A stretch of 64,000 nt of DNA. Origin: Acidobacteriota bacterium. Its GTDB lineage: Bacteria > Acidobacteriota > Terriglobia > Acidiferrales > UBA7541. The translations under genes were made by a program, and so were the position numbers. Positions within the stretch are counted from its first letter, which is position 1, and every line of letters starts with the position of its first letter. Below are positions 51,805 to 60,898 of this stretch, piece by piece. Under the pieces are notes generated by a model. It was not told the origin of the DNA and did not search any database. It saw only the letters and a program-made list of their open reading frames with translations. The stretch covers positions 1 through 64,000 of the forward strand of contig JABDFR010000004.1 in the NCBI GenBank assembly GCA_013286465.1, in the 5' to 3' direction.

Positions 51805-52974
51805 ATGAATATGTCCGACGAAAAGACAAAGATGCTGGAGAACGCGATCTCACAGATTGAAAAGGCCTACGGCAAGGGTTCCATCATGCGCCTCGGCAAC
51901 CGCGACGTCCTGGTGCCGGTCAGCGTAATCCCCACCGGTTCGATCTCGCTCGATGCGGCGCTAGGCGTGGGCGGTTTCCCGCGCGGCCGCGTAATAGAGG
52001 TATACGGCCCGGAATCGGGCGGCAAAACGACTATGACGCTGCACGTAATCGCCGAAGCCCAGAAGATGGGCGGCCAGGCGGCGTTCATCGATGCCGAGCA
52101 CGCCCTCGATCCTATATACGCTCGCAAGCTCGGCGTGGACGTCGACAATCTCCTCGTCTCGCAGCCGGATAACGGCGAGCAAGCCCTCGAAATCGCCGAA
52201 ACGCTGATTAAGTCAAATGCCGTAGACGTAATCGTCATCGACTCAGTCGCCGCTCTAGTGCCCAAGGCCGAACTCGAAGGCGACATGGGCGATCCGCAAA
52301 TGGGCCTGCAAGCCCGGCTGATGTCGCAAGCCCTGCGCAAGCTCACCGCCATCGTCTCAAAATCGAAGACCTGCCTGATTTTCATCAACCAAATCCGCGA
52401 AAAAATCGGCGTGCTCTTCGGCAATCCGGAAACCACCACCGGCGGCCGCGCGCTGAAATTCTATTCCTCGATTCGCCTGGATATTCGTCGCATTCAATCC
52501 ATCAAGGAAGGCGACCGGGTAATCGGCTCGCGCACCCGCGCCAAAGTCGTGAAGAACAAGGTAGCCGCTCCATTCCGCGAGGCCGAATTCGACATTATCT
52601 ATGGCGAAGGAATCTCCGCAGACGGCGATTTGATCGACCTCGGCGTCAGCCGTGGTGTCCTCGAGAAGTCCGGCACTTGGATTTCCTACAAGACCGAGCG
52701 CCTCGGCCAGGGCCGCGACAATGCCCGTCAATTCCTGAAGGAAAATAAAGATATTCGCGCCAAGCTCGATACCGAATTGCGCAAGCAGCTCGGGCTTTTG
52801 AACATCCCCGCTCCGGAAAACGGCAATTCCGAGAAGGCCGCCGCGGACGGAGCGAAAACGGTCGCCCATGCCGCTCCGGGCGCCCCGTCTAGAGCGGCAG
52901 CAGAAGCGCCAAGGCCCATGGCTCACGCCGCCGCAGTCGGCGCGGCGAAGACCGCCGCCAAGCCGACTCGCTAG
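51805..52974 (+). CDS. recA: RecA recombinase
   Basis: 389 residues. It forms filaments on single-stranded DNA, exchanges strands and triggers LexA self-cleavage. Signatures are [13 protein letters not shown], the Walker A loop [45 protein letters not shown] (L2 region) and [10 protein letters not shown]. The C-terminal tail after about residue 340 is longer than usual and Ala/Pro-rich rather than strongly acidic. ATG 51805 follows GAGGTGCC. lexA lies 11.8 kb downstream on the same strand. Confidence 0.97.
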   Translation: MNMSDEKTKMLENAISQIEKAYGKGSIMRLGNRDVLVPVSVIPTGSISLDAALGVGGFPRGRVIEVYGPESGGKTTMTLHVIAEAQKMGGQAAFIDAEHALDPIYARKLGVDVDNLLVSQPDNGEQALEIAETLIKSNAVDVIVIDSVAALVPKAELEGDMGDPQMGLQARLMSQALRKLTAIVSKSKTCLIFINQIREKIGVLFGNPETTTGGRALKFYSSIRLDIRRIQSIKEGDRVIGSRTRAKVVKNKVAAPFREAEFDIIYGEGISADGDLIDLGVSRGVLEKSGTWISYKTERLGQGRDNARQFLKENKDIRAKLDTELRKQLGLLNIPAPENGNSEKAAADGAKTVAHAAPGAPSRAAAEAPRPMAHAAAVGAAKTAAKPTR

Positions 52975-53014
52975 ACGGACCGCGGCCGGTTGCGGCAAAC
53001 GTTTAGACACCCCA

Positions 53015-53069
53015 CACAGGCAAGAGTGCCTGTGCTACCGGAGGGACAGGCCGTTCGGCCCGTCCCTCC
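53015..53069 (+). terminator. Two hairpins downstream of recA, possible terminator
   Basis: CACAGGCA-AGAG-TGCCTGTG (53015-53034) and GGAGGGAC...GTCCCTCC with an inner GGCC-GTTC-GGCC (53040-53069), 40 to 95 bases after the recA stop. No T-run follows, so Rho-independent termination is uncertain. The first is a palindrome type common between genes in this phylum. The rest of the gap to 53233 holds AGTTTCC/GGAAACT (53070-53093). Confidence 0.4.
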
Positions 53070-53233
53070 AGTTTCCTTACACGTCCGGAAACTGGCCCTT
53101 CGTTCAGTTCCATTTTTCCCCCTTTCAGCCGATAATCTCCTTCGTAGAGGGTTGCGCTCTAGGCCACGCTTCCCTACAATCTGCAATTCGACCAGGGTGG
53201 TGGGAGCCGCCGGGCCGGGGGGAAGCATATTAA

Positions 53234-54391
53234 ATGTCGATGAATCAACCAGCCCAGTCCAGGAAACGTCTGTCAGCGTTCGCATTGTTGGCCATAGCCG
53301 CAATGCTCGCGCCGTCTCCCGATTTGGTACAGTCCGCTTTCGCAGGTGCAGCACCAGCCACTCGCCGCTCTCACCGTACCGCGGGCGTTCCAACGCGGGG
53401 CAATCCGACTAAAGATGACGTCTCTGTCGATGATGACGCAGTCGTCCGCAGCATCGCAGTAAACGCGCTCGGCAACGCCAACGGTTCCGTGTTGGCGATC
53501 GACCCCGCAACGGGCCGGATTCTAGCGGCCGTGAATCAGAAGATGGTCTTCTCCTCCGGCTTCGAGCCGTGCTCGACCATCAAGCCGGTAATCGCTCTGG
53601 CGGGCCTCGAAGAGGGAATCATCACCCGCGACACAATGATTAATGTAGGCCGCCGCCGCTACATGGACTTGACCGAAGCGATGGCGCACTCGAACAACGA
53701 ATACTTCCAAGCAGTAGGCGAGCGCCTCGGGTTCGAAAGAGTTTCGCGGTATGCCAAGCTGCTCGGCCTAGGCGAACTGGCCGGCCTGAACATCGACGGC
53801 GAACAGCCGGGAGCTCTGCCGTCAGCACCTCCGGCGTACGGCGGCATCGCGCGCATGTCGAGCTTCGGCTCCGGCATACGCATGACGCCTCTGCAACTAG
53901 CCTCGCTGGTTTCGACTTTGGCAAACGGCGGCACCATGTACTACCTGCAATATCCGCGCACGAATGAAGCCCGCGCGAATTTCACGCCGCAGATCAAGCG
54001 CAAGCTCGATATCGGTCCGCTGGTTCCTGATTTGCAGGAAGGCATGCTGGCCGCAGTTCTGTACGGCACCGGCAAGTCCAGCTACGATCCGTACGGCGAG
54101 CAAGCGCTAGGCAAGACCGGCACCTGCAACGACGAAGGCCTCGGCGGCCGCCTCGGCTGGTTCGTTTCGTATGCCGATCAGATCCACCCGAAAATCGTGA
54201 TCGTGGTCCTTCTGCGCGGCGGCACCCGCGCGGTCAGCGGCCCACGCGCAGCCGATGTCGCAGGACGCATCTACCGCGAACTGCGCGACAAGAATTACTT
54301 CGCTACAATGCACAGCGGCGAAAATAATTACGCCAGCGCACCCGCGCCGTCGTCGTCTCCGACTTCGTATCCGACGCAAGCCCGGCGATAA
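53234..54391 (+). CDS. Stand-alone penicillin-binding transpeptidase domain protein
   Basis: 385 residues, far shorter than class B penicillin-binding proteins (over 550). After a signal/anchor (about 10-38) and a basic linker, the transpeptidase domain starts directly (SVLAIDPATGRILAAVN). All three active-site motifs are present: STIK with S114 and K117 (preceded by Cys rather than the usual PGS), SNN (153-155) and KTGT (294-297). No N-terminal dimerisation domain exists. The SxN rather than SxV second motif argues against a class D beta-lactamase. It would crosslink or bind peptidoglycan stems in the periplasm. An M23 peptidase gene follows on the same strand. Confidence 0.8.
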   Translation: MSMNQPAQSRKRLSAFALLAIAAMLAPSPDLVQSAFAGAAPATRRSHRTAGVPTRGNPTKDDVSVDDDAVVRSIAVNALGNANGSVLAIDPATGRILAAVNQKMVFSSGFEPCSTIKPVIALAGLEEGIITRDTMINVGRRRYMDLTEAMAHSNNEYFQAVGERLGFERVSRYAKLLGLGELAGLNIDGEQPGALPSAPPAYGGIARMSSFGSGIRMTPLQLASLVSTLANGGTMYYLQYPRTNEARANFTPQIKRKLDIGPLVPDLQEGMLAAVLYGTGKSSYDPYGEQALGKTGTCNDEGLGGRLGWFVSYADQIHPKIVIVVLLRGGTRAVSGPRAADVAGRIYRELRDKNYFATMHSGENNYASAPAPSSSPTSYPTQARR

Positions 54392-54398
54392 GCTTTCA

Positions 54399-54428
54399 GG
54401 GCGCGCCCACGGCTCTTCGAGCGCGCCC
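54399..54428 (+). terminator. Hairpin after the transpeptidase gene
   Basis: GGGCGCGC (54399-54406) and GCGCGCCC (54421-54428), 8 bases after the stop codon. Strong stem but no T-run. Low confidence as a true terminator. Confidence 0.35.
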
Positions 54429-54592
54429 CAAGTTTCCCCTTCCTCCCCTCTTAAAGCCCCAGTTCGTGCGCGACGCGGATTTGCCCCAGCGGTAACTCTC
54501 GCGCACACCAACCCAACTTTTCCAGTTCCGCAGCTTCCATAGGCTGCGTTATGCTCCAGCGTCGCCCGTTTTGCGCGGGCGCGGCTGGGGGA

Positions 54593-55900
54593 ATGTTCCG
54601 CATCATTAAAATCTGCGTGCTGATTGTGCTCGTTGCCGCCGGTGCCGCGATCGCCTGGTATTCGTTCGACCAACGCTCGGCCTCAGATCGAAACTTTGCC
54701 GATGAAGTGCAGCGCGCACGGGTAGAAGCTCATCGCATTCAATCGGATGTCGTGTTTTACACCGCGAGCGTGGTTCCGTCGCGGCAGTCGTTCGCCGCGC
54801 TGCTCGGTAGCATTGGAATCAGTCCCTCGGCGGCGGGGCGCGCCATCGCTTCGGCGCAACGCGTTTTCGATCTGCGTCACGTCCGCGCCGGGAATCGCTT
54901 CTCGGTTGGCCGCTCGGTCATGGGCGAACTTCGCGAAATCCGCTATTCCATCGACGCAGACCACATGCTGCGAATCGCTCCCGACGGCGCAGATTTCCAT
55001 TCCGACATCGCCACGATTCCTTCCAGCACCGAAGAAACCGGCGTAGCGGGCGAAATTCGCGGTTCCCTTTTCGAAGGCGTCACAAACGCAGGAGAAAAGC
55101 CCGAACTGGCCATGCGTCTCGCAGAAATATTCGGCTGGGATCTGGATTTCTATACCGATCCGCGGCCCGGCGACACCTTTCGAGTGGTAGTCGAGAAAAA
55201 GAAACTTTCAACTGGCGAATTGGCATCCTATGGAAAAATTCTCGCCGCGGAATACGTGAATCATGGCCACGCATATCGCGCCGTGCTATTCCACGATCCC
55301 GCGGGCAATCCGGCTTATTACACGCCGGATGGCAAGTCCATGAAGAAGGCTTTCCTGCATTCGCCGCTGAAATTTGCCGCGCCCATCACATCGCATTTCA
55401 GCAACGCCCGCTTTCATCCCATCCTGAAGGAATACCGCCCGCACCTGGGAATCGATTACGGCGCGCCCTCCGGCACCCCGGTCCAAACGATCGGCGACGG
55501 CAAAGTAATTTTCGCGGGACCCAAAGGCGGGGCAGGGAATTTGATTCAGATCAAGCACACCAACGGCTACGAAACGTACTACATGCATCTCTCGCGGATC
55601 CTGGTACGCACCGGCCAGCGCGTAGAGCAGGGCGAACGCATCGGCCTGGTCGGCATGACCGGACTAGCCACCGGCCCGCATCTCGATTTTCGCATCGAGA
55701 ACCACGGGCAATTTCTGAATTTCGAGCACCTGCCATTGCCGCCAAGCGATCCAGTCACAAAGAGCGACTGGGCCGCCTTCGCCACCGCACGCGATCACGC
55801 CGTCAATCTTTTCCCTGTTCCGGGCACCGTCGTCGCGCAAAATCCCACGGCGGCTTCGTCCGCAGCTCCTAAGAATCCTTCTGGACCTACCAATCCCTGA
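54593..55900 (+). CDS. M23-family metallopeptidase, membrane anchored
   Basis: 435 residues. An N-terminal membrane helix (about 3-23) precedes an OapA/LysM-like region (SFAALLGSIGISPSAAGRAIASAQRVFDLRHVRAGNRF) and a beta-rich domain. The C-terminal LytM/M23 domain carries HLGIDYGAPSGTPV (HxxxD zinc ligands) and GPHLDFRI (HxH-type), with YYMHLSRI between. The zinc ligands look complete, so it is probably an active peptidoglycan endopeptidase. The Ala/Pro tail after about 400 is disordered. ATG 54593 is preferred over 54551 because it starts at the membrane helix. It is neighbour to the transpeptidase, suggesting a cell-wall pair. Confidence 0.88.
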   Translation: MFRIIKICVLIVLVAAGAAIAWYSFDQRSASDRNFADEVQRARVEAHRIQSDVVFYTASVVPSRQSFAALLGSIGISPSAAGRAIASAQRVFDLRHVRAGNRFSVGRSVMGELREIRYSIDADHMLRIAPDGADFHSDIATIPSSTEETGVAGEIRGSLFEGVTNAGEKPELAMRLAEIFGWDLDFYTDPRPGDTFRVVVEKKKLSTGELASYGKILAAEYVNHGHAYRAVLFHDPAGNPAYYTPDGKSMKKAFLHSPLKFAAPITSHFSNARFHPILKEYRPHLGIDYGAPSGTPVQTIGDGKVIFAGPKGGAGNLIQIKHTNGYETYYMHLSRILVRTGQRVEQGERIGLVGMTGLATGPHLDFRIENHGQFLNFEHLPLPPSDPVTKSDWAAFATARDHAVNLFPVPGTVVAQNPTAASSAAPKNPSGPTNP

Positions 55901-55940
55901 TTGTCTTTTCAGACGAAAACCGGCATCCGACTTGCGCTCT

Positions 55941-56195
55941 TTACTTCTTCGGTGCGTCACCCCTGGCGACAAATTCTAAGTCTTCACACTCGGGAATTTG
56001 ATCTGCCGAAATAAAAGTGCGACCAGCGATTTTGTCAAGGATCTCGACTCCCCCACCGAATTCTCGCATAAGCCAATCTGTTTCCAGATCGCCTGTGAAT
56101 TCGACCGCGACCAAATCGATCAGCCCTGGCTCGCGGTGGAATAGAACACGGTCGCCAGCCTTTATCTCTTCGCCTGTTTGATACCTTAAAACCAT
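55941..56195 (-). CDS. Small conserved-looking protein of unknown function
   Basis: 84 residues. The start ATG 56195 has a good AGAGG site six bases upstream, which favours a real gene. It begins MVLRYQTGEEIKAGDRVLFHREPGLIDLVAVE, resembling a small beta-barrel or SH3/KOW-like fold, and ends in a more acidic, aromatic-poor stretch with two cysteines absent from the fold core. No family recognised with certainty. It is convergent with the M23 gene and divergent from the cytochrome gene. Confidence 0.55.
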   Translation of the reverse strand: MVLRYQTGEEIKAGDRVLFHREPGLIDLVAVEFTGDLETDWLMREFGGGVEILDKIAGRTFISADQIPECEDLEFVARGDAPKK

Positions 56196-56275
56196 AAAGC
56201 CCTCTGCCCGAAGTCTCTAAGAGTTCAACGAGATTGTCACGTCCACAGTGATCCTGGTAAGCCGATTAATCGTCG

Positions 56276-57361
56276 TTGCCTCGGATTGACTTCGCAGGCG
56301 TTTTGACGAGAATAGGTGTAATTGTTTTTCTGGTCGGGAGATCATCATTGCGCCGACTTTTCAAATTTGCCTCGTGGACCGTCCTGATTGCTGCCGTCGT
56401 TCTTTCTCTGGGCATCACTTTCACGATCGGCTGGCGTCCCGTCATCGGCCCGCGCATGCGCCCCACCACCAACCGCAAATTCGAGAGCACACCGGAGCGC
56501 CTAGCGCGCGGCAAGTATATTTTCAAGTTTGTGGCCGGCTGCGAAGATTGCCACTCGCCGCACGACACGACCAAACCGGGCATGCCTATCACCGACGGCG
56601 CCGAAGCCTCGGGCGAGGAGTTCCTGATCGACGGCGTCCCCGCGAAACTCTTCGCGCCAAATCTCACCCCAGATCCCGAAACCGGCGTGGCCACCTGGAC
56701 CGACGACGAGCTCGCCCGCGCCATTCGCGAAGGCGTCACCCGCGAAGGCCGCGCCATGTTTCCGATCATGCCTTACCAAAATTTCCATTACATGTCCGAC
56801 GAGGACCTGGCCTCAGTTGTGGTCTACATGCGCTCGCTCCCGGCGGTGAAGCACGCGCTGCCCGAGTCGGTCGTTTTTGCGCCGGTGAAATATCTCATAC
56901 GCGATGTCCCGCAGCCGATCACCGCGTCGGTGCCGCCGCCCGATTCGAGCACGGCAGCAGCTCGCGGCAATTATCTGGCGCGCCTGGCGGCTTGCAATGA
57001 ATGTCACACGCCGGCCAAGCGCGGCGCACCAATTCCCGGCATGAATTTCGCAGGTGGATTCGTAATGAGCGGCCCGTGGGGCAGCGTCGCGACTGCAAAC
57101 ATCACGCCGGATCCCAGCGGAATTTCGTACTATGACGAGAATTTATTTCGCGAAGTGATGCGCACCGGCATGGTCCGCGCACGCAAGCTGAATGAATTGA
57201 TGCCTTACAACCAATACAAGGGACTGACGGACGGGGATATTTCCGACATCTTCGCATTTCTAAAAACGCTAAAGCCGGTAAGCCACCGTGTGGACAATAC
57301 CGAGACGCCTACGATGTGCAAGAAGTGCGGATTCAAGCACGGATTAGGGGAGAAGAACTAG
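56276..57361 (+). CDS. Dihaem cytochrome c, membrane anchored
   Basis: Up to 361 residues with an N-terminal membrane helix (about 30-50) and two cytochrome c domains, each with one haem site: CEDCH and CNECH. Methionines in MFPIMPYQNFHYMSDEDLASVVVYMRSLP and in ARKLNELMPYNQYKGLTDGDISDIFAFLKTL are the likely axial ligands and the typical C-terminal helices of each domain. A CKKCGFKHG segment ends the protein but lacks the haem-binding CxxCH order. The start is TTG 56276 or, just before the helix, TTG 56348. It resembles the cytochrome subunits of periplasmic dehydrogenases, but no dehydrogenase gene is adjacent. Confidence 0.85.
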   Translation: MPRIDFAGVLTRIGVIVFLVGRSSLRRLFKFASWTVLIAAVVLSLGITFTIGWRPVIGPRMRPTTNRKFESTPERLARGKYIFKFVAGCEDCHSPHDTTKPGMPITDGAEASGEEFLIDGVPAKLFAPNLTPDPETGVATWTDDELARAIREGVTREGRAMFPIMPYQNFHYMSDEDLASVVVYMRSLPAVKHALPESVVFAPVKYLIRDVPQPITASVPPPDSSTAAARGNYLARLAACNECHTPAKRGAPIPGMNFAGGFVMSGPWGSVATANITPDPSGISYYDENLFREVMRTGMVRARKLNELMPYNQYKGLTDGDISDIFAFLKTLKPVSHRVDNTETPTMCKKCGFKHGLGEKN

Positions 57362-57373
57362 GGCCTAAGTACC

Positions 57374-57398
57374 GCCGGGGTCCCTGCCGGCTCTTTTT
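57374..57398 (+). terminator. Intrinsic terminator after the cytochrome gene (family C hairpin)
   Basis: GCCGGGGTCCCTGCCGGC followed by TCTTTTT, 13 bases after the stop. It belongs to the same GCCGGC hairpin family as 32101 and 57543 but has a T-run. Confidence 0.6.
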
Positions 57399-57542
57399 GC
57401 GGGCGCAATCGTCCGCAATGGCTGCTCTTTGGTGCGGAGCTCGGAAGCAAATTAAAGAGGGGTTGCAAAGTGACGGTGCGGCGCTTGCTACATTTCGCAG
57501 CGCGTCACTTATTTAGAAGTGGCGTAGTCCATGGGGTAAGGA

Positions 57543-57560
57543 GCCGGCAGAGACGCCGGC
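57543..57560 (-). repeat. GCCGGC hairpin after korB, family C copy 3
   Basis: GCCGGCAGAGACGCCGGC, 12 bases beyond the korB stop codon (minus strand). No T-run. The 180 bases from 57362 to 57542 contain no recognisable gene. Confidence 0.5.
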
Positions 57561-57571
57561 AGTACGAAAAG

Positions 57572-58597
57572 CTACTTTACTTCCCAGGTGTCGCCCGCGC
57601 GCAGCAGCTCATTCAGATCGCCTTTGCCGCGTTTTGCAATCACGGAGGCTAGTTGAGCGTTGGCCACGTCTTCGTAGCGCGGCAACACATCCGATGCCCG
57701 CAGAACGCCGATCGGGGTAGGGAATCCTTCGCGATGCTCCATATGCGCCAGCAAGAAAGCGTAAGCAGCCCGCGGATGATGCGCGTCATGCACCAGCAGA
57801 TCGCTCTCAGAAACGCCGTTCCCCAATTGGACGAGTTCCAGATCAAATCCCTTCAAGCGAATGCCCTTGTCGCGATTCTTGCCATAGATTAAAGGCTTGC
57901 CGTGTTCGAGCTGAATGACGTGCTCGCTGCGGGCATCTTTCTCCGTGAGATCAAACCACGCACCATCATTGAAAATATTGCAATTCTGCAGGATTTCCAC
58001 AAACGCCGCGCCCTTGTGCGCTGCAGCTTGTTTCAGCGTGTCGCGCAGATGCGATTGGAAAACATCGACGGAGCGCGCCACGAACGTCGCTTCCGATCCA
58101 ATCGCCAATGAAATCGGATTGAACGGACGGTCCGCCGAACCAAATGGCGTGGATTTCGTTTTCTTCCCAAATTCCGAAGTAGGCGAATACTGCCCCTTCG
58201 TCAATCCATAAATTTTGTTGTTAAAGAGCAGCACCTTGAGGCCCACGTTGCGCCGCAGCATGTGAATCGTATGATTGCCGCCGATCGAAAGCGCATCGCC
58301 ATCGCCGGTCGCGACCCAGACTTCCAGATCTGGCCGCAGCAACTTCAAGCCGGTGGCCACCGCGGGCGCGCGTCCATGAATCGTATGGAATCCGTAGGTG
58401 TTCATGTAATAGGGAAAGCGGCTCGAGCAACCGATCCCCGAGATCACCACGAATTTTTCCTTGGGAATCCCGAGTTCAGGAAACACCGACTGCACGGCCG
58501 ACAGAATCGCGTAATCGCCGCAACCAGGACACCAACGCACTTCCTGGTCAGTCTGAAAATCCTTCTTAGTCAGTGGCGGAAGCGTAGCCGTTGCCAT
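57572..58597 (-). CDS. korB: 2-oxoacid:ferredoxin oxidoreductase beta subunit
   Basis: 341-residue thiamine-diphosphate subunit. WCPGCGDYAILSAVQ gives the cluster-binding cysteines, and GDGDALSIGGNHTIHMLRRNVGLKVLLFNNKIYGLTKGQ is the TPP/Mg motif. LEVWVATGDGDA and the C-terminal HHPRAAYAFLLAHM are also standard. With the alpha/gamma subunit upstream it decarboxylates a 2-oxoacid, most likely 2-oxoglutarate to succinyl-CoA, and reduces ferredoxin. ATG 58597 lies 34 bp after korA, same operon. Confidence 0.92.
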   Translation of the reverse strand: MATATLPPLTKKDFQTDQEVRWCPGCGDYAILSAVQSVFPELGIPKEKFVVISGIGCSSRFPYYMNTYGFHTIHGRAPAVATGLKLLRPDLEVWVATGDGDALSIGGNHTIHMLRRNVGLKVLLFNNKIYGLTKGQYSPTSEFGKKTKSTPFGSADRPFNPISLAIGSEATFVARSVDVFQSHLRDTLKQAAAHKGAAFVEILQNCNIFNDGAWFDLTEKDARSEHVIQLEHGKPLIYGKNRDKGIRLKGFDLELVQLGNGVSESDLLVHDAHHPRAAYAFLLAHMEHREGFPTPIGVLRASDVLPRYEDVANAQLASVIAKRGKGDLNELLRAGDTWEVK

Positions 58598-58631
58598 GTT
58601 TATTTCTCCCGGGTCTCGTGATTACCTTGCC

Positions 58632-60500
58632 CTACTGCGCCAACAATTCTTCAATCTTCGCTTCGATCTCCGCTTGCTTGAACGGACGCCCCTGAATCTT
58701 GTTGTATCCGATCGCGTCCACCAGATACTTCGCGCGCAAGACCCACAAAAGCTGCCCCATATTCATCTCGGGCACCAGCACGCGATGATACCGCCCAATC
58801 ACTTCACCCAAATTATTCGGCAGAGGATTCAAATAGCGCAAATGAACGTGCCCAATTTTCTTTCCCGCCGCACGCTGCGCGTTCAGTGCCGCGGTAATCG
58901 GTCCATAAGTCGAGCCCCAAGCCACGATCAACAGATCGCCCTCGGGATCGCCGACCGGCACCACGTCCGGAATTTCCTGCGCCACCGCCTGCACTTTCGC
59001 CGCGCGCAGATGCGTCATCCGTTCATGATTCAGCGGCTCGTAGTTAATGTTGCCGCTGATGTCCTGCTTCTCGAGCCCACCGAGACGATGCTCCAGTCCC
59101 GGCGTTCCCGGCAGCGCCCAAGGCCGCGCCAGCGTCACCGGATCGCGCGAGTAGGGCTTATACCCGACCGGATCGGTCACAAACGTCACGGGAAAATCGG
59201 GAATCTCGCTCAACTCCGGAATCCGCCACGGCTCCGCCCCATTCGCAAGATATCCATCCGAAAGAATGATCACCGGCACCATATATTTCAACGCGATGCG
59301 GCAAGCTTCCACAGCCACCCAGAAACAATCTCCAGGCGTCGAAGCCGCAATCACCGGAATGGGAGCCTCAGAATTTCGTCCGAACAGCGCCTGCAGCAAA
59401 TCCGCCTGCTCAGTTTTCGTCGGCAGTCCAGTAGACGGCCCGCCCCGCTGAATGTCGCAAATCACCAGCGGCAGCTCAACGGCAACGGCCAAGCCCATGG
59501 CCTCCGTCTTCAGCGCCATGCCCGGACCAGACGTAGTGGTAATCGCCAACGCGCCCGCATACGAAGCGCCGATCGCAGAAGTAATCGCCGCGATTTCGTC
59601 TTCAGCCTGAAAAGTCATCACGCCAAAATTCTTGTACTGCGATAGCTCATGCAAAATATCCGAAGCCGGCGTGATCGGATAAGAACCCTGAAATAGCGTG
59701 AGCCCTGCTTTTTGCGCCGCAGTGACGAAGCCAATGGCCAGCGCCTGGTTCCCGCTCAAATTTCGATACGTTCCGGGCGACAATTTTGCCGGGGGAATTT
59801 CGTAGCTGATCTGAAAAGCTTCGGTAGCTTCGCAATACGAATAACCCGCCTTCATCGCCAACTTGTTGGCTTCCGAAAGCAACGGCTTATTCTTGAATTT
59901 GTCGTCGAGCCAACGGAAGGTCGAATCCATCGGTCGGTTGTAAAGCCAGTTGCACATTCCCAGCGCGAAGAAATTCTTGCAGCGGTCCATCGTCTTCGAA
60001 TCGAGGCCGAGTTCCTGCAGCGCCAGCCGCGTCAATTTCTCAAGCGCCACGGGAAACAAGCGATAAGCATCGAGCGAATGATCCTCAAGCGGGTTCGTCT
60101 TGCACTGCGCCTTGCGCAGATCGTTGTCGGTAAAGCTGTCGGCATTAACGATCAGAATTCCGTTAGGCCGCAGGTCCGCAACATTCATCTTCAGCGCCGC
60201 GGGATTCATCGCCACCAGTGCATCCACGGAATCGCCGGCCGTAAATACCTGCCCGGAAGAAAATTGCAGTTGGAATCCGCTGACGCCCGGCAAAGTCCCC
60301 GCAGGCGCCCGAATTTCAGCAGGATAATCCGGAAATGTAGCCAGGTCGTTCCCGTAAAGCGCCACGGTATTCGTGAACTGGTTCCCGGTGATCTGCATTC
60401 CATCCCCGGAATCGCCGCAAAAACGAATGACCGCGCGGTCCAAAACCTCCCGCTTACGATCCCTAGAACTCGGCTCTCCTACTCCCGTAAGTGTGGACAT
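58632..60500 (-). CDS. korA: 2-oxoacid:ferredoxin oxidoreductase, fused gamma-alpha subunit
   Basis: 622 residues: the gamma domain first (about 20-200, with RFCGDSGDGMQITGNQF and GVSGFQLQFSSG), then the pyrimidine-binding alpha domain (QGSYPITPASDILHEL, FQAEDEIAAITSAIGASYAGA, TTTSGPGMALKTEAMGLAV) and a C-terminal transketolase-like domain (VAWGSTYGPITAALNAQ). This arrangement is the KorA/two-subunit type found in aerobes and anaerobes alike, often substituting for the 2-oxoglutarate dehydrogenase complex. The substrate 2-oxoglutarate is inferred from family habit. Start ATG 60500 with a GGGAG 11 bases upstream. A promoter with a perfect TATAAT lies just ahead. Confidence 0.92.
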   Translation of the reverse strand: MSTLTGVGEPSSRDRKREVLDRAVIRFCGDSGDGMQITGNQFTNTVALYGNDLATFPDYPAEIRAPAGTLPGVSGFQLQFSSGQVFTAGDSVDALVAMNPAALKMNVADLRPNGILIVNADSFTDNDLRKAQCKTNPLEDHSLDAYRLFPVALEKLTRLALQELGLDSKTMDRCKNFFALGMCNWLYNRPMDSTFRWLDDKFKNKPLLSEANKLAMKAGYSYCEATEAFQISYEIPPAKLSPGTYRNLSGNQALAIGFVTAAQKAGLTLFQGSYPITPASDILHELSQYKNFGVMTFQAEDEIAAITSAIGASYAGALAITTTSGPGMALKTEAMGLAVAVELPLVICDIQRGGPSTGLPTKTEQADLLQALFGRNSEAPIPVIAASTPGDCFWVAVEACRIALKYMVPVIILSDGYLANGAEPWRIPELSEIPDFPVTFVTDPVGYKPYSRDPVTLARPWALPGTPGLEHRLGGLEKQDISGNINYEPLNHERMTHLRAAKVQAVAQEIPDVVPVGDPEGDLLIVAWGSTYGPITAALNAQRAAGKKIGHVHLRYLNPLPNNLGEVIGRYHRVLVPEMNMGQLLWVLRAKYLVDAIGYNKIQGRPFKQAEIEAKIEELLAQ

Positions 60501-60535
60501 AAATGGCTAGGCTCCCAGAAAAATGGCATCACCAC

Positions 60536-60564
60536 ATTATATCGCCGCTCTCCAAAGCAGTCTG
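60536..60564 (-). promoter_or_regulatory. Candidate korAB promoter
   Basis: On the minus strand TATAAT (60541-60536) with CAGACT (60564-60559) 17 bases upstream. Perfect -10, weak -35. Transcription would start about 30 bases before the korA ATG. Confidence 0.45.
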
Positions 60565-60843
60565 CACGCGCCCACACGGCATATCGCATCGCACAACACG
60601 CGAAGCTGCCGCCAAACCACGCCGCAAGGCAGGAACGCTCGGAGAGAAACGCGGGGCAGGAAGCTACGGGCCCAACAACCTTGCAATCCGTGCCAATCCA
60701 CTTGCCTTCCCCAAGTTCTAAAGATAGCACAAGCAAGTAGCGATGGCGCGAAAGAAACGCCGCCCAGTCATGTTACGCATAGTCCCTATAACCAGAATTT
60801 ATGCGCCAATGCGGCCCACCGCTGAGGTAAACGAATTTGCCTT
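60565..60843. other. Intergenic stretch between korA and the permease gene, no gene recognised
   Basis: About 280 bases upstream of the korAB promoter. No gene, tRNA or terminator seen. A family B repeat unit (60844-60895) separates it from the permease stop codon. Confidence 0.4.
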
Positions 60844-60895
60844 TGTAGGGGAGGGGGTTCACCACCCTCCCGGTTTGGCCTTGGGTGTTCGGCCC
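60844..60895 (+). repeat. Dispersed repeat, family B single copy, just past the permease stop
   Basis: TGTAGGGGAGGGGGTTCACC continuing through a GGGAGGGTGG/CCACCCTCCC fold to TGTTCGGCCC. It resembles the arms of the element at 21732-21918. It lies 3 bases from the minus-strand permease stop. Confidence 0.55.
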
Positions 60896-60898
60896 GCG

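Noticed and set aside
58596-60740. Two plus-strand frames of about 345 codons opposite korA
   Set aside because: Shadow frames with low-complexity basic composition. korA is unambiguous.
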